Shown piece after piece: positions 1 through 5,766 of a DNA stretch of 6,998 nt. Numbering within the stretch: position 1 is the first letter of the stretch; each line of letters opens with the position of its first letter. Source of the stretch: Deltaproteobacteria bacterium RBG_13_61_14 (GTDB lineage Bacteria > RBG-13-61-14); the NCBI GenBank assembly GCA_001797815.1, contig MGQK01000109.1, forward strand, positions 3,322 to 10,319. The letters are read 5' to 3'. The translations under genes were made by a program, and so were the position numbers. The notes under the pieces were generated by a model. That model ran no database searches. It was given only the letters and a program-made list of their open reading frames with translations, and had not been told where the DNA came from.

Positions 1-1206
1 GTCCGGCTCCTCGACTGCCTCGATTACCATCACCCTCAAGCCGCTGGTCTCGCCTCTGCTCTCCAGCGCCGCGCCGACGGCCGGGGCCGGCTCTGGGCCG
101 AGGAAATTCCCAAGCCCGAGCCGCTCCTCCGCATCCCCCGCCGCTTCAAGCGCTATGGCCTGCCGCCTGAGATCGCGCGCAAAATTCTCGCCGCCATGCC
201 CCGGCCGGACGCGGTGCTGGTCGGGTCCACCATGACCTATTGGTACACCGGCGTGGCCGAGACCATCGCGCGGGTCAAGGAAGTCTTCCCGCAGGCGCCG
301 GTGATCCTGGGCGGGCTGTATGCCACGTTGCTTCCCGACCATGCCCGCGCCCATACCGGCGCGGATCACGTGGTGGAAGGCGACTGGGAAGATTCGCTTC
401 CCGGACTGCTCGAGAAATTGCTCGGCGAAAAATTGTTTTTGCCCGGCCCGCTCGCGGTTTCCCCGGCCTGGGACCTTTACCACCGGCTGGACTACGCCAC
501 GGTGCTCACCGGCCGGGGCTGCCCGCTCCGCTGCCGCTACTGCGTGGCCCATCGGCTCCACCCGAAGCTGGAACGCCGCGAGCCGAGGGCGGTGGTGGAG
601 GAAATCGAGAAGGTGCATCGCCGCCACGGGGTCCGCGACTTCGCCTTTTACGACGACGCGCTCCTGGCCGGCGCCGAGCATCACCTCCTGCCCATCCTGG
701 AAGAGCTCACCCGGCGCGAGCTGCCGCTCCGCCTGCACGCGCCCAACGGTCTCTCGCTGGCCGCGGTGACTGATGAGGTGGCGGCGATATTCCGGCGAAG
801 CGGGTTGACCACGCTCCGCTTCGGGCTGGAGACCACGGACCCGGAGCGGCAGCGGCGGTTGGGCCCCAAGGCCTTTGCCGAGGACCTGCACCGGACGGTC
901 GCGTGCCTCACCCGGGCGGGTTACGCGGCGGAGGAGGTGGGGGTCTATCTGCTCGCGGCCCTGCCCGGCCAGAGCGTGGCCGAGGTGGAAGCGGACCTCC
1001 TGGAGGTGAAGCGCGCGGGCGCCCGGCCATACCTTTCTGAATATTCGCCCATCCCGGGGAGCGGGCTCTGGGAGGAATCGGTGGCCGCGGCCCGCTACGG
1101 CATCGCGCAGGAGCCGCTCTATCACAACAACTCGCTTTTCGCCTGCGCCGGGCCGGAATGGACGGCGTCGGCCTGGAGCCGGCTCCAGAAACTCTGCCGC
1201 GAGTAA
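1..1206 (+). CDS. B12-binding-domain radical SAM protein (5' truncated)
   Basis: The reading frame is open from the first base to a TAA at 1204-1206, so the start lies outside the window; probably only a few tens of residues are missing. The visible part is 401 residues. The N-terminal part looks like a cobalamin-binding Rossmann domain: DAVLVGSTMTYWY, then a GGLYAT loop near residues 104-109 and VEGDWEDS near 125-132. The radical SAM core follows, with the cluster-binding CX3CX2C motif C174, C178, C181 (GCPLRCRYC) that binds the 4Fe-4S cluster and SAM. Later family-like landmarks are FYDDALL (216-222), GLETTDP (275-281), LPGQS (321-325) and YSPIPGS (348-354). Proteins of this architecture include methyltransferases and other radical enzymes, but the substrate cannot be read from sequence. 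No biosynthetic partner is visible downstream. The class is secure; the reaction is unknown. Confidence 0.92.
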   Translation, partial: VRLLDCLDYHHPQAAGLASALQRRADGRGRLWAEEIPKPEPLLRIPRRFKRYGLPPEIARKILAAMPRPDAVLVGSTMTYWYTGVAETIARVKEVFPQAPVILGGLYATLLPDHARAHTGADHVVEGDWEDSLPGLLEKLLGEKLFLPGPLAVSPAWDLYHRLDYATVLTGRGCPLRCRYCVAHRLHPKLERREPRAVVEEIEKVHRRHGVRDFAFYDDALLAGAEHHLLPILEELTRRELPLRLHAPNGLSLAAVTDEVAAIFRRSGLTTLRFGLETTDPERQRRLGPKAFAEDLHRTVACLTRAGYAAEEVGVYLLAALPGQSVAEVEADLLEVKRAGARPYLSEYSPIPGSGLWEESVAAARYGIAQEPLYHNNSLFACAGPEWTASAWSRLQKLCRE

Positions 1207-1216
1207 TCAATAGTAA

Positions 1217-1963
1217 TTAGTTGCCGGCTTCGAGGTCGTGGAGGAAGCTCAGGATGGCCTGGGCGAGGAGCTCGGGCGCTTCGAAGAAGAGGACGTGGCC
1301 GCGGCCGGGGAGGATCTCCAGCCGGCAGCGGGGCAGGCGTTCCTTGAAGAGGCGGGCGTGCGCCACCGGGTATTGCTCGTCCAGCTCGCCGTGGACCGCC
1401 AGGACCGGACAGCCGATCTGAGGAAGGCGCTCGCGGGTATCGGCGTAGGAGCCGTCGGTGATGGCTTGCTCGGCCCAGCGCAAGTAATTGATCGGATCGT
1501 CGGCCAGGTTATACTCGCCGACCATGCCGTTGTCCTTGAACTTGTCGTAATAGCCCAGGATCTTCCGCTGGAAATACTCGGCGAAGCTTTTGTGCACGTA
1601 GGAGCCGGTGCTGAGCAGGACCAGGCTTTTCACCGCCTGGGGATGGCGCAGCGCCAGGTTCTGAGCGATGATGCCGCCCATGCCGTGTCCGATGACATGG
1701 GCCGGAGCCACGCCCAGGTGCTGGATCAGTCCGGCGAGGTCATCGGCCGAGGCGGCGTGGTGGTAGGTCGTTTTGGGGTGGCGGGTGCGGCCGAAGCCGC
1801 GGAGGTCCGGGAGGATCACCCGGAAGTGGGGAGTGAGGGCATGGAGCAGGTTGGCGAAGGTGAACCGGGGCGCGCCCATGATCCCGTGGATCAAGACCAC
1901 GGGCGGGCCCTCTCCCTGCTCTTCGTAGAAAAGCTCGATGCCGTTGACCGCTGCGTGCGGCAC
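1217..1963 (-). CDS. alpha/beta-hydrolase fold protein lacking the nucleophile Ser
   Basis: With the GTG start at 1963 the protein is 248 residues, a normal length for a single-domain alpha/beta hydrolase. The fold is plain: an N-terminal VNGIELFYEEQGEG strand region, the oxyanion-loop HGIMG (residues 26-30), DLRGFGRT (53-60), the nucleophile elbow near 92-97, a cap segment, then HGELDEQYP with the acid D195 and GRGH with H223. The elbow reads GHGMGG rather than GHSMGG, so the nucleophile position (residue 94, bases 1682-1684) is GGC glycine. Asp and His of the triad are retained. GTG at 1963 was chosen because GGGAG sits 5 nt upstream and the protein begins MPHAAVNGI, typical of the family. 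In-frame TTG 2014, ATG 2002 and ATG 1990 have no Shine-Dalgarno, and the first lies within a terminator-like hairpin. The substrate is unknown; a non-hydrolytic or dead protein is possible. Confidence 0.88.
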   Translation of the reverse strand: MPHAAVNGIELFYEEQGEGPPVVLIHGIMGAPRFTFANLLHALTPHFRVILPDLRGFGRTRHPKTTYHHAASADDLAGLIQHLGVAPAHVIGHGMGGIIAQNLALRHPQAVKSLVLLSTGSYVHKSFAEYFQRKILGYYDKFKDNGMVGEYNLADDPINYLRWAEQAITDGSYADTRERLPQIGCPVLAVHGELDEQYPVAHARLFKERLPRCRLEILPGRGHVLFFEAPELLAQAILSFLHDLEAGN

Positions 1964-1968
1964 TTGCT

Positions 1969-1976
1969 CTCCCTTT
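1969..1976 (-). promoter_or_regulatory. ribosome binding site deciding the hydrolase start
   Basis: On the minus strand AAAGGGAG is followed by AGCAA and then GTG at 1963-1961. The 5-nt spacing and the lack of any such motif before the upstream in-frame ATG and TTG codons make this GTG the preferred start. Confidence 0.65.
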
Positions 1977-2002
1977 CCCGGCCCGACCATACCATTGCCC
2001 AT

Positions 2003-2031
2003 AAAAAAGTTCAAGGGCTATTTCGCCCTTG
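2003..2031 (-). terminator. Rho-independent terminator downstream of GH38, at an insertion junction
   Basis: Read on the minus strand, CAAGGGC (2031-2025) can pair perfectly with GCCCTTG (2018-2012) over a GAAATA loop. AAC and six T residues (2008-2003) follow. It lies after the GH38 gene and before the GTG start of the alpha/beta hydrolase. The 7-bp stem is modest. The first four bases of the 5' arm come from the inserted element (2028-2031); the rest of the hairpin is the direct-repeat copy and flanking DNA. Confidence 0.6.
2018..2027. repeat. 10-bp direct repeat, left copy (candidate target-site duplication)
   Basis: CTATTTCGCC abuts the left end of the inverted-repeat element exactly. 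The second copy, at 2166-2175, abuts the right end. The repeat can be extended by one G on its left side in both copies. It is a copy of the last bases of the GH38 gene, including its stop codon, which is what duplication of the target on insertion would produce. Confidence 0.75.
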
Positions 2032-2047
2032 CCCACCCTCATTTTTT
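2028..2047 (+). repeat. terminal inverted repeat, left
   Basis: CTTGCCCACCCTCATTTTTT is the exact reverse complement of 2146-2165. It begins at the base immediately after the left direct repeat. Confidence 0.85.
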
Positions 2048-2073
2048 AACAGCGCCGCGTATTTTCGGTCTTC

Positions 2074-2133
2074 GTAGGGGCGCAATTGATTGCGCCCACC
2101 TCCCGGCAAGGGCGCGATAAATCGCGCCCCTAC
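2074..2133. repeat. REP-like palindrome doublet inside the insertion
   Basis: Two perfect 9-bp palindromes with 2-base centres stand side by side. GGGCGCAAT pairs with ATTGCGCCC (2078-2097), and GGGCGCGAT pairs with ATCGCGCCC (2110-2129). The outer bases GTAGGGGCGC (2074-2083) and GCGCCCCTAC (2124-2133) are also exact reverse complements, so the block can fold either as two hairpins or as one larger structure. Blocks beginning GTAGGGGCG are a recognisable type of interspersed intergenic repeat in several bacterial phyla; that comparison is from general knowledge. Confidence 0.75.
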
Positions 2134-2145
2134 CCCCGGTTCACG

Positions 2146-2165
2146 AAAAAATGAGGGTGGGCAAG
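2146..2165 (-). repeat. terminal inverted repeat, right
   Basis: This is the exact reverse complement of 2028-2047. Its last base (G2165) directly precedes the GH38 stop codon, which is CTA on the plus strand at 2166-2168. A degenerate relative of this end occurs at 5086-5112. Confidence 0.85.
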
Positions 2166-2175
2166 CTATTTCGCC
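2166..2175. repeat. 10-bp direct repeat, right copy (candidate target-site duplication)
   Basis: CTATTTCGCC is identical to 2018-2027. On the minus strand it encodes the last codons of GH38 (GCG AAA TAG), so this copy is the original gene end and the left copy is the duplicate. Confidence 0.75.
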
Positions 2176-5006
2176 AGAGCCATCCTCAAGGTGATGATCT
2201 GGCCGGGCCGGAGTTTCAAGGCCGCGCCGGCCGGTTCCAGCCGGAATTCCGGCGTCACCACCTTTTCGCCGAGCAGGTTGACCACGGCCTCTGCCCGCAG
2301 GGCCGGGTGCCAGGAGAGGCCGCAGGCCTGCGGCTCCAAGCTCGTGTTGTAAAGCCGGAGGTCAAATGCGTCGGCCGTCACCGGCACGAACGCGCTTAGC
2401 TCCACCCGGGGGTTATCCACCGCGACCAGCCGGGCTTCAGCCGGGCCGGAGCCTTGCCCCGGCGCGGGGAACAGGAGCGGCGGAAAGGCAAAGGCATGGG
2501 CCTGGGCCGCAAGCTCGGCCTCTTCCGCGGAACCCGCAAACCCGGTCAGGGCATATTCGCAGACCAAATCGCGCAGGCATTGTCCGCCCGGGGTGGACAG
2601 GGGCGGCCCCGCATGCTGCGAGCGCTGGCGTAAGTCGGGCCGGCTGAGCCAGCCCACGCTCCGCACCAGGGTCAGAGCGAGGCAAGTCTGACCGGGAAGC
2701 TTCACCGCCTCCACCTCAGCCAGACCCCGGTTGAAAAGGGCCATGCCGAGCTTGCCGTCCGAAATTGCGGCATAGGTCTTGTGCGGCGAAGTGCCGTAGG
2801 TGCCCTCGGTCCCCATCATGATGGCGTTGATGTCCAGGGGGGACGGCTTGCCCGCCGGACGGGTGGGCTGGATCGGCCGCTGGACTGCGCCGAAGGCGCT
2901 CTCGGCCAGGTAATGGTCAGTGGCCAGCGGCGCGTCGAACGCCACCTGCAGGCGGTGGTCCTTGGCGCGGTTAAAGAAGGCGGTGCGGAACTCGACCACC
3001 CGCGAGTCCTGGCCCAGGCTGATGCGGGTGACCAGGTCGAGCGGGACCATCCGCCGGCTGCGGCCTTGCCGGCCGGGCGCCAACTCTGCCGGAATCCGGA
3101 AGCGATGGCGGACGGTGAACTCGGCCAGCGCCGGCCCGCGGGCGAGGAGTTTGGACTGGAAGGAGTCCGGCTCACTGATGGGAGTGTCGCCGGCCACGGG
3201 ATCGAAGTTGTATTCGTCGCCCCGGTCGCCGACATCGAGGAAGCGGAGCCCGGAGATCTTGAGACCACCGGCTTTATCGGCGACGGTCAGTCGGCCCTGC
3301 TCGGTAAGGTCCACCCGCAGATGGGCGTTCTCCAGGAAGCCGGGGCCGGCCTGGAGGTCGGTGGCCGCGGGTCCTTTCCTTGCCCGCTTGACTTGCCAGC
3401 TCGACACGGCCGCCCCCGGCCGGGCCAAGAGCGCCGCGGCCACCTGGTAGCGGGGCAGGCGCTTGAGCTCGATGTGGAGCAGGGTGAGGCTCGGATCGGC
3501 CAAATGCTTTTCCATCTCCCGGCGGAAGCGGGCCAGATCAAAAGCCGCGCGGCGGGAAGCCAGGTCCATGGTCAGGTGCAGCGTCGCGCCCCGCCGTTTC
3601 AGGCGGTAGCCGACGATGAAAGCTCCGATCTGTTCCTCCACGGCCAGCATGTCCAGGGCGATGCCGGCCGCGATCTTGGGCACCGTGATCTCGAATACCT
3701 GCTTTTCCCGCTCGAGCTTCTCGGCCTGGAGCGGCACGCTCTCGCCCGAGGCCGCGACCAGGCCGGCCCGGGCCGGGAGCCGCATCTCCACCTCGCCCCG
3801 GAGCGGCCCGGCGCCGGCGGCGGCGTTGGGGTAAAAGGCGCCGAGCCGGGGACCGGGGCCGGGCAGGCCCTGGGCCACGACCGCGAGAGCGTCGCCGAGC
3901 AAGCGGTCGGCCAGTTGATTCAATTTCGCATAACGGGTCTCCATCTCGTCGTGGACCGCGTCCACCGAGCAGCCGCAGATGGAGTCGTGGGGGTGGTTCT
4001 GGAGAAGAAGCCGCCAGAGGTAGCGCAGGTGGTCGGTGAGGTCGGGGCCGGCCGAGGCGCGGGCGAGGACCGCGAGCGGCTCCAGGTAGCGCTCGAGAGC
4101 GGCGCCGGCGCGGAAATCGGCCTGCTTGAGGTAGAGCCGGGCCGAGGCCACGCCGGGCAGGATCGAGGTGCGTTCGGCCGAGTAGAGCTCGCCCTGGTGC
4201 GCGGGCAGGTCCTGGACGCGCTCGCGCACGCGCTTTAGGTAGAGGGGCAAGTTCCCCATCTCCAGTCGCCAGTTGGGTTTGAGCGCTTGCACCGCCTGGA
4301 GCGTGGCCGGGATCTCGGGCTGGGGCTCCCAGTGGTCGGTGCCGTTGGGCAGGAGGATGATGCCGCTCTTCTCGTTCTTTTTCAAGCCGAGCAGGAAGAT
4401 CTGCAGGCGCTCGATAAGAAGCTTGGGGTCCGCGGGAAGGGCGAAGGCGAAACCGTAACCCAGGGGCAGGAAGATGCCGAGCACGGCGGTGCCATCCGGC
4501 GCCTGCCAGGTGAAGTGGTTGGAGGTGACATCGGCGGTGATGCCGCGCCAGACCATGGCGTTGTCCAGGCCGAAGCCGCGGAGGATCTGGGGCATCTGGC
4601 CGATGTGGCCGAACATGTCGGGGAGGTAGCCGACCGGGACCGGCTCGACCCCGTAGCCGCGGGCGACCCGGAAACCCTCTTGCAGGTTGCGGATGATGGC
4701 TTCGCCCGAGACCAGGAACTCGTCGGGCAGGACATACCAGGGCCCGATGTGGATGCGGCCCTGCTGGATGAGGGCGCGCAGGCGGGGCTCTGGTCCGCGG
4801 ATGGCTTCGTAGTCTTCGAGCACGATGGTCTGGCCGTCGAGGTGGAAGAACTTGTAATCGGGGTCGGCCTCCATGATCGCGGTCAGCCGGTCGAGCAGGC
4901 GGACGAGCCGGTGGCGGAAGGCTTCAAAGGGCAGATACCATTCGCGGTCCCAGTGAGTGTGGGGCACCAGGACAATCTCGAGTTCGGGCGCATTGGCAGG
5001 GGTCAC
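2166..5006 (-). CDS. GH38 alpha-mannosidase (bacterial MngB-like)
   Basis: This is a complete 946-residue glycoside hydrolase family 38 enzyme, somewhat longer than E. coli MngB (about 880). It would hydrolyse terminal alpha-mannosyl linkages with retention, using zinc. The N-terminal catalytic domain opens with VPHTHWDREW, where H18 and D20 are the expected zinc ligands. GYLPDMFGHIGQ supplies the nucleophile D130, and the mid-domain motif NHPHDSICG supplies the remaining ligand H340. HLDGQTIVLEDY (55-66) and IGPWYVLPDEF (87-97) are typical of the bacterial branch. The C-terminal beta domain contains TLVRSVGWLSRPDL. No signal peptide is seen, so a cytoplasmic enzyme is likely, perhaps acting on imported mannosides or mannosylglycerate; the substrate is inference. 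The GTG start at 5006 is supported by AAAGGAG 8 nt upstream and by the closeness of HTHWD to the N-terminus. I saw no clear promoter in the repeat-bearing upstream spacer. Confidence 0.94.
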   Translation of the reverse strand: MTPANAPELEIVLVPHTHWDREWYLPFEAFRHRLVRLLDRLTAIMEADPDYKFFHLDGQTIVLEDYEAIRGPEPRLRALIQQGRIHIGPWYVLPDEFLVSGEAIIRNLQEGFRVARGYGVEPVPVGYLPDMFGHIGQMPQILRGFGLDNAMVWRGITADVTSNHFTWQAPDGTAVLGIFLPLGYGFAFALPADPKLLIERLQIFLLGLKKNEKSGIILLPNGTDHWEPQPEIPATLQAVQALKPNWRLEMGNLPLYLKRVRERVQDLPAHQGELYSAERTSILPGVASARLYLKQADFRAGAALERYLEPLAVLARASAGPDLTDHLRYLWRLLLQNHPHDSICGCSVDAVHDEMETRYAKLNQLADRLLGDALAVVAQGLPGPGPRLGAFYPNAAAGAGPLRGEVEMRLPARAGLVAASGESVPLQAEKLEREKQVFEITVPKIAAGIALDMLAVEEQIGAFIVGYRLKRRGATLHLTMDLASRRAAFDLARFRREMEKHLADPSLTLLHIELKRLPRYQVAAALLARPGAAVSSWQVKRARKGPAATDLQAGPGFLENAHLRVDLTEQGRLTVADKAGGLKISGLRFLDVGDRGDEYNFDPVAGDTPISEPDSFQSKLLARGPALAEFTVRHRFRIPAELAPGRQGRSRRMVPLDLVTRISLGQDSRVVEFRTAFFNRAKDHRLQVAFDAPLATDHYLAESAFGAVQRPIQPTRPAGKPSPLDINAIMMGTEGTYGTSPHKTYAAISDGKLGMALFNRGLAEVEAVKLPGQTCLALTLVRSVGWLSRPDLRQRSQHAGPPLSTPGGQCLRDLVCEYALTGFAGSAEEAELAAQAHAFAFPPLLFPAPGQGSGPAEARLVAVDNPRVELSAFVPVTADAFDLRLYNTSLEPQACGLSWHPALRAEAVVNLLGEKVVTPEFRLEPAGAALKLRPGQIITLRMALAK

Positions 5007-5014
5007 GGCTTGGG

Positions 5015-5021
5015 CTCCTTT
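5015..5021 (-). promoter_or_regulatory. ribosome binding site of the GH38 gene
   Basis: The minus strand reads AAAGGAG, then eight bases, then GTG at 5006-5004. This supports GTG as the start; no in-frame ATG lies nearby. Confidence 0.7.
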
Positions 5022-5045
5022 CCGGCAAATCAGGAGAAGATTTTA

Positions 5046-5072
5046 ACACAGAGCGCACAGAGAACACAGAGG
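5046..5072. repeat. three 9-bp tandem CACAGAG-type repeats
   Basis: Three consecutive 9-mers, ACACAGAGC, GCACAGAGA and ACACAGAGG, share the core CACAGAG at exact 9-base spacing. They follow TTTTAACA. Similar ACACAGAG-rich intergenic blocks are common in some environmental bacterial genomes, from general knowledge. The block lies 39 bp upstream of the GH38 start, in what should be its leader or promoter region. No coding potential is credible here. Confidence 0.7.
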
Positions 5073-5085
5073 AAGATAAATACTA

Positions 5086-5112
5086 GGTTCAGAAGAAATG
5101 AGGATGGTTAAG
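5086..5112. repeat. degenerate copy of the MITE right end
   Basis: The segment starting GGTTCAGAAGAAATGAGG matches 2138-2165 (GGTTCACGAAAAAATGAGG and onward) at 23 of 28 aligned columns, with one gap. It ends in AAG one base before the DUF507 stop codon, just as the right end of the insertion abuts the GH38 stop. No matching left terminal repeat is visible in 5007-5085; only TTTTAACA (5041-5048) recalls the sequence at 2044-2051. Confidence 0.5.
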
Positions 5113-5113
5113 T

Positions 5114-5632
5114 TTAGAGCAAGCCCTTTTTGCGGGCGATCTGGTTATAGACCCGCTGGTATTCGATGTCCCACTCGGGGGTGCCTTCGGCCACGTTCTT
5201 GATCCGCTCCCGGGCCTCGCGGTCCACCTGCTCCTCCAAACCCAGGTACTGGGCGAAGACGCGGATGATCTTCTTGCGGAGCACGTGGTCCTCGCTGTAA
5301 ATCTCCGCCACCCGGTCGTTGATCATGAAACACTCGATGATCTGGTGGGCGATCCAGTGCAGGGCCCGGTCGCCCATCTCGAAGTTCTTTTCCTCCGCGA
5401 TCATCCGCCGGAGCTTTCCGAACTCGGTGTAGGAGATGCCCTGCTTCTGCAGCCGCTCCCGCGCCAGCGAGCTGACCTCCTCCTCCAACCGCAAGTACTC
5501 CTTGATGATCGCCTCGATGTCCAGCACCACTTCCGGAACTTGTTCGGCCGGCACCTCGATGTCGCCCTCATTGACCAGGATGGTGACCACGTCTTCGGAG
5601 ATGGGTTTGATTTTGCCTCGATAGATCTTCAT
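5114..5632 (-). CDS. DUF507 family protein
   Basis: This is a 172-residue, charged, largely helical protein with no signal peptide or membrane segment, so it is probably cytoplasmic. It starts MKIYRGKIKPISEDVV and ends in the conserved-looking stretch RVAEIYSEDHVLRKKIIRVF (107-126), followed by an Arg/Glu-rich tail with TPEWDIEYQRVYNQIARKKGLL. I recognise it as DUF507 (PF04368), a family of unknown function seen in deltaproteobacterial, aquifical and acidobacterial lineages. ATG 5632 was chosen because a sigma70-like promoter ends at 5661 and upstream in-frame codons would fall in or before it. The Shine-Dalgarno is weak (GGA 3 nt upstream). It is the first of three minus-strand genes and could be co-transcribed with GH38, 107 nt downstream, although repeats lie between. 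Family assignment is good; function is not known. Confidence 0.85.
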   Translation of the reverse strand: MKIYRGKIKPISEDVVTILVNEGDIEVPAEQVPEVVLDIEAIIKEYLRLEEEVSSLARERLQKQGISYTEFGKLRRMIAEEKNFEMGDRALHWIAHQIIECFMINDRVAEIYSEDHVLRKKIIRVFAQYLGLEEQVDREARERIKNVAEGTPEWDIEYQRVYNQIARKKGLL

Positions 5633-5660
5633 GCGTCCAAATTTAATCCGTGGAGCCTTT

Positions 5661-5689
5661 AATCTAAAGAAAAAGCCGCGAAATGTCAA
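5661..5689 (-). promoter_or_regulatory. sigma70-like promoter for the DUF507 gene
   Basis: On the minus strand a perfect TTGACA (5689-5684), a 17-bp spacer and TAGATT (5666-5661, 4 of 6 matches to TATAAT) precede the ATG at 5632. Transcription would start near 5654, giving a leader of about 20 nt. This may also drive GH38 if there is read-through. Confidence 0.6.
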
Positions 5690-5715
5690 ATCCTTATCTC
5701 GAATGCGGATTTTGC

Positions 5716-5743
5716 TTGACTGATACTCGTTTGCCGATACAAT
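5716..5743 (+). promoter_or_regulatory. sigma70-like promoter for the epimerase gene
   Basis: TTGACT (5716-5721), a 16-bp spacer and TACAAT (5738-5743) each differ from consensus at one base. Transcription would start near 5750, leaving a leader of under 20 nt before ATG 5767. It faces away from the minus-strand promoter, whose -35 box is 26 bp to the left. Confidence 0.65.
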
Positions 5744-5753
5744 GCAAAGGCAG

Positions 5754-5760
5754 AAAGGAG
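5754..5760 (+). promoter_or_regulatory. ribosome binding site deciding the epimerase start
   Basis: AAAGGAG, then TGCACC, then ATG at 5767. The frame stays open upstream to 5683, but that extension would run through the promoter, so ATG 5767 is the start. Confidence 0.8.
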
Positions 5761-5766
5761 TGCACC

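Larger units (their letters stand above)
2028..2165. mobile_element. MITE-like insertion, 138 bp, non-coding
   Basis: This 138-bp segment has perfect 20-bp terminal inverted repeats at 2028-2047 and 2146-2165. It is bordered on both sides by the 10-bp direct repeat CTATTTCGCC. Its interior carries a nested pair of hairpins (2074-2133) and no credible gene. The size, perfect ends and flanking duplication are what is known of miniature inverted-repeat transposable elements mobilised in trans. The 10-bp duplication would suit an IS4-like or similar transposase, but that is inference; no transposase is in the window. It fills most of the GH38-hydrolase spacer and sits directly after the GH38 stop codon without altering it. 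Confidence 0.7.

Noticed and set aside
1207-1216. Shared bidirectional terminator between the radical SAM and hydrolase genes
   Set aside because: The gap is 10 bp of AT-rich sequence without a stem; no hairpin with a T-run is present on either strand at the junction.
1964-2014. Longer hydrolase start (TTG 2014 or ATG 2002/1990)
   Set aside because: No Shine-Dalgarno precedes these codons, TTG 2014 overlaps the hairpin arm and T-run region of the terminator, and GTG 1963 has a good ribosome binding site and family-like N-terminus.
1238-2077. Plus-strand open frame of 279 codons opposite the alpha/beta hydrolase
   Set aside because: It has Val/Gly/Glu-rich mirror-frame composition, no family features, and runs into the inserted element.
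2028-2165. CRISPR-like repeat or small RNA gene
   Set aside because: There are no regularly spaced identical units with unique spacers. The symmetry is that of an inverted-repeat element, and no promoter for a separate RNA was seen.
2781-4238. Long plus-strand open frame of 485 codons opposite the GH38 gene
   Set aside because: It lies wholly antisense to a clear GH38 enzyme. Its product is rich in Gly, Arg, Ala and Glu with no domain, as expected for a mirror frame in GC-rich DNA.
4287-5111. Plus-strand open frame of 274 codons opposite the GH38 N-terminus
   Set aside because: It has no recognisable motif, is antisense to the zinc-binding region of GH38, and its C-terminus is a translation of the CACAGAG repeat.
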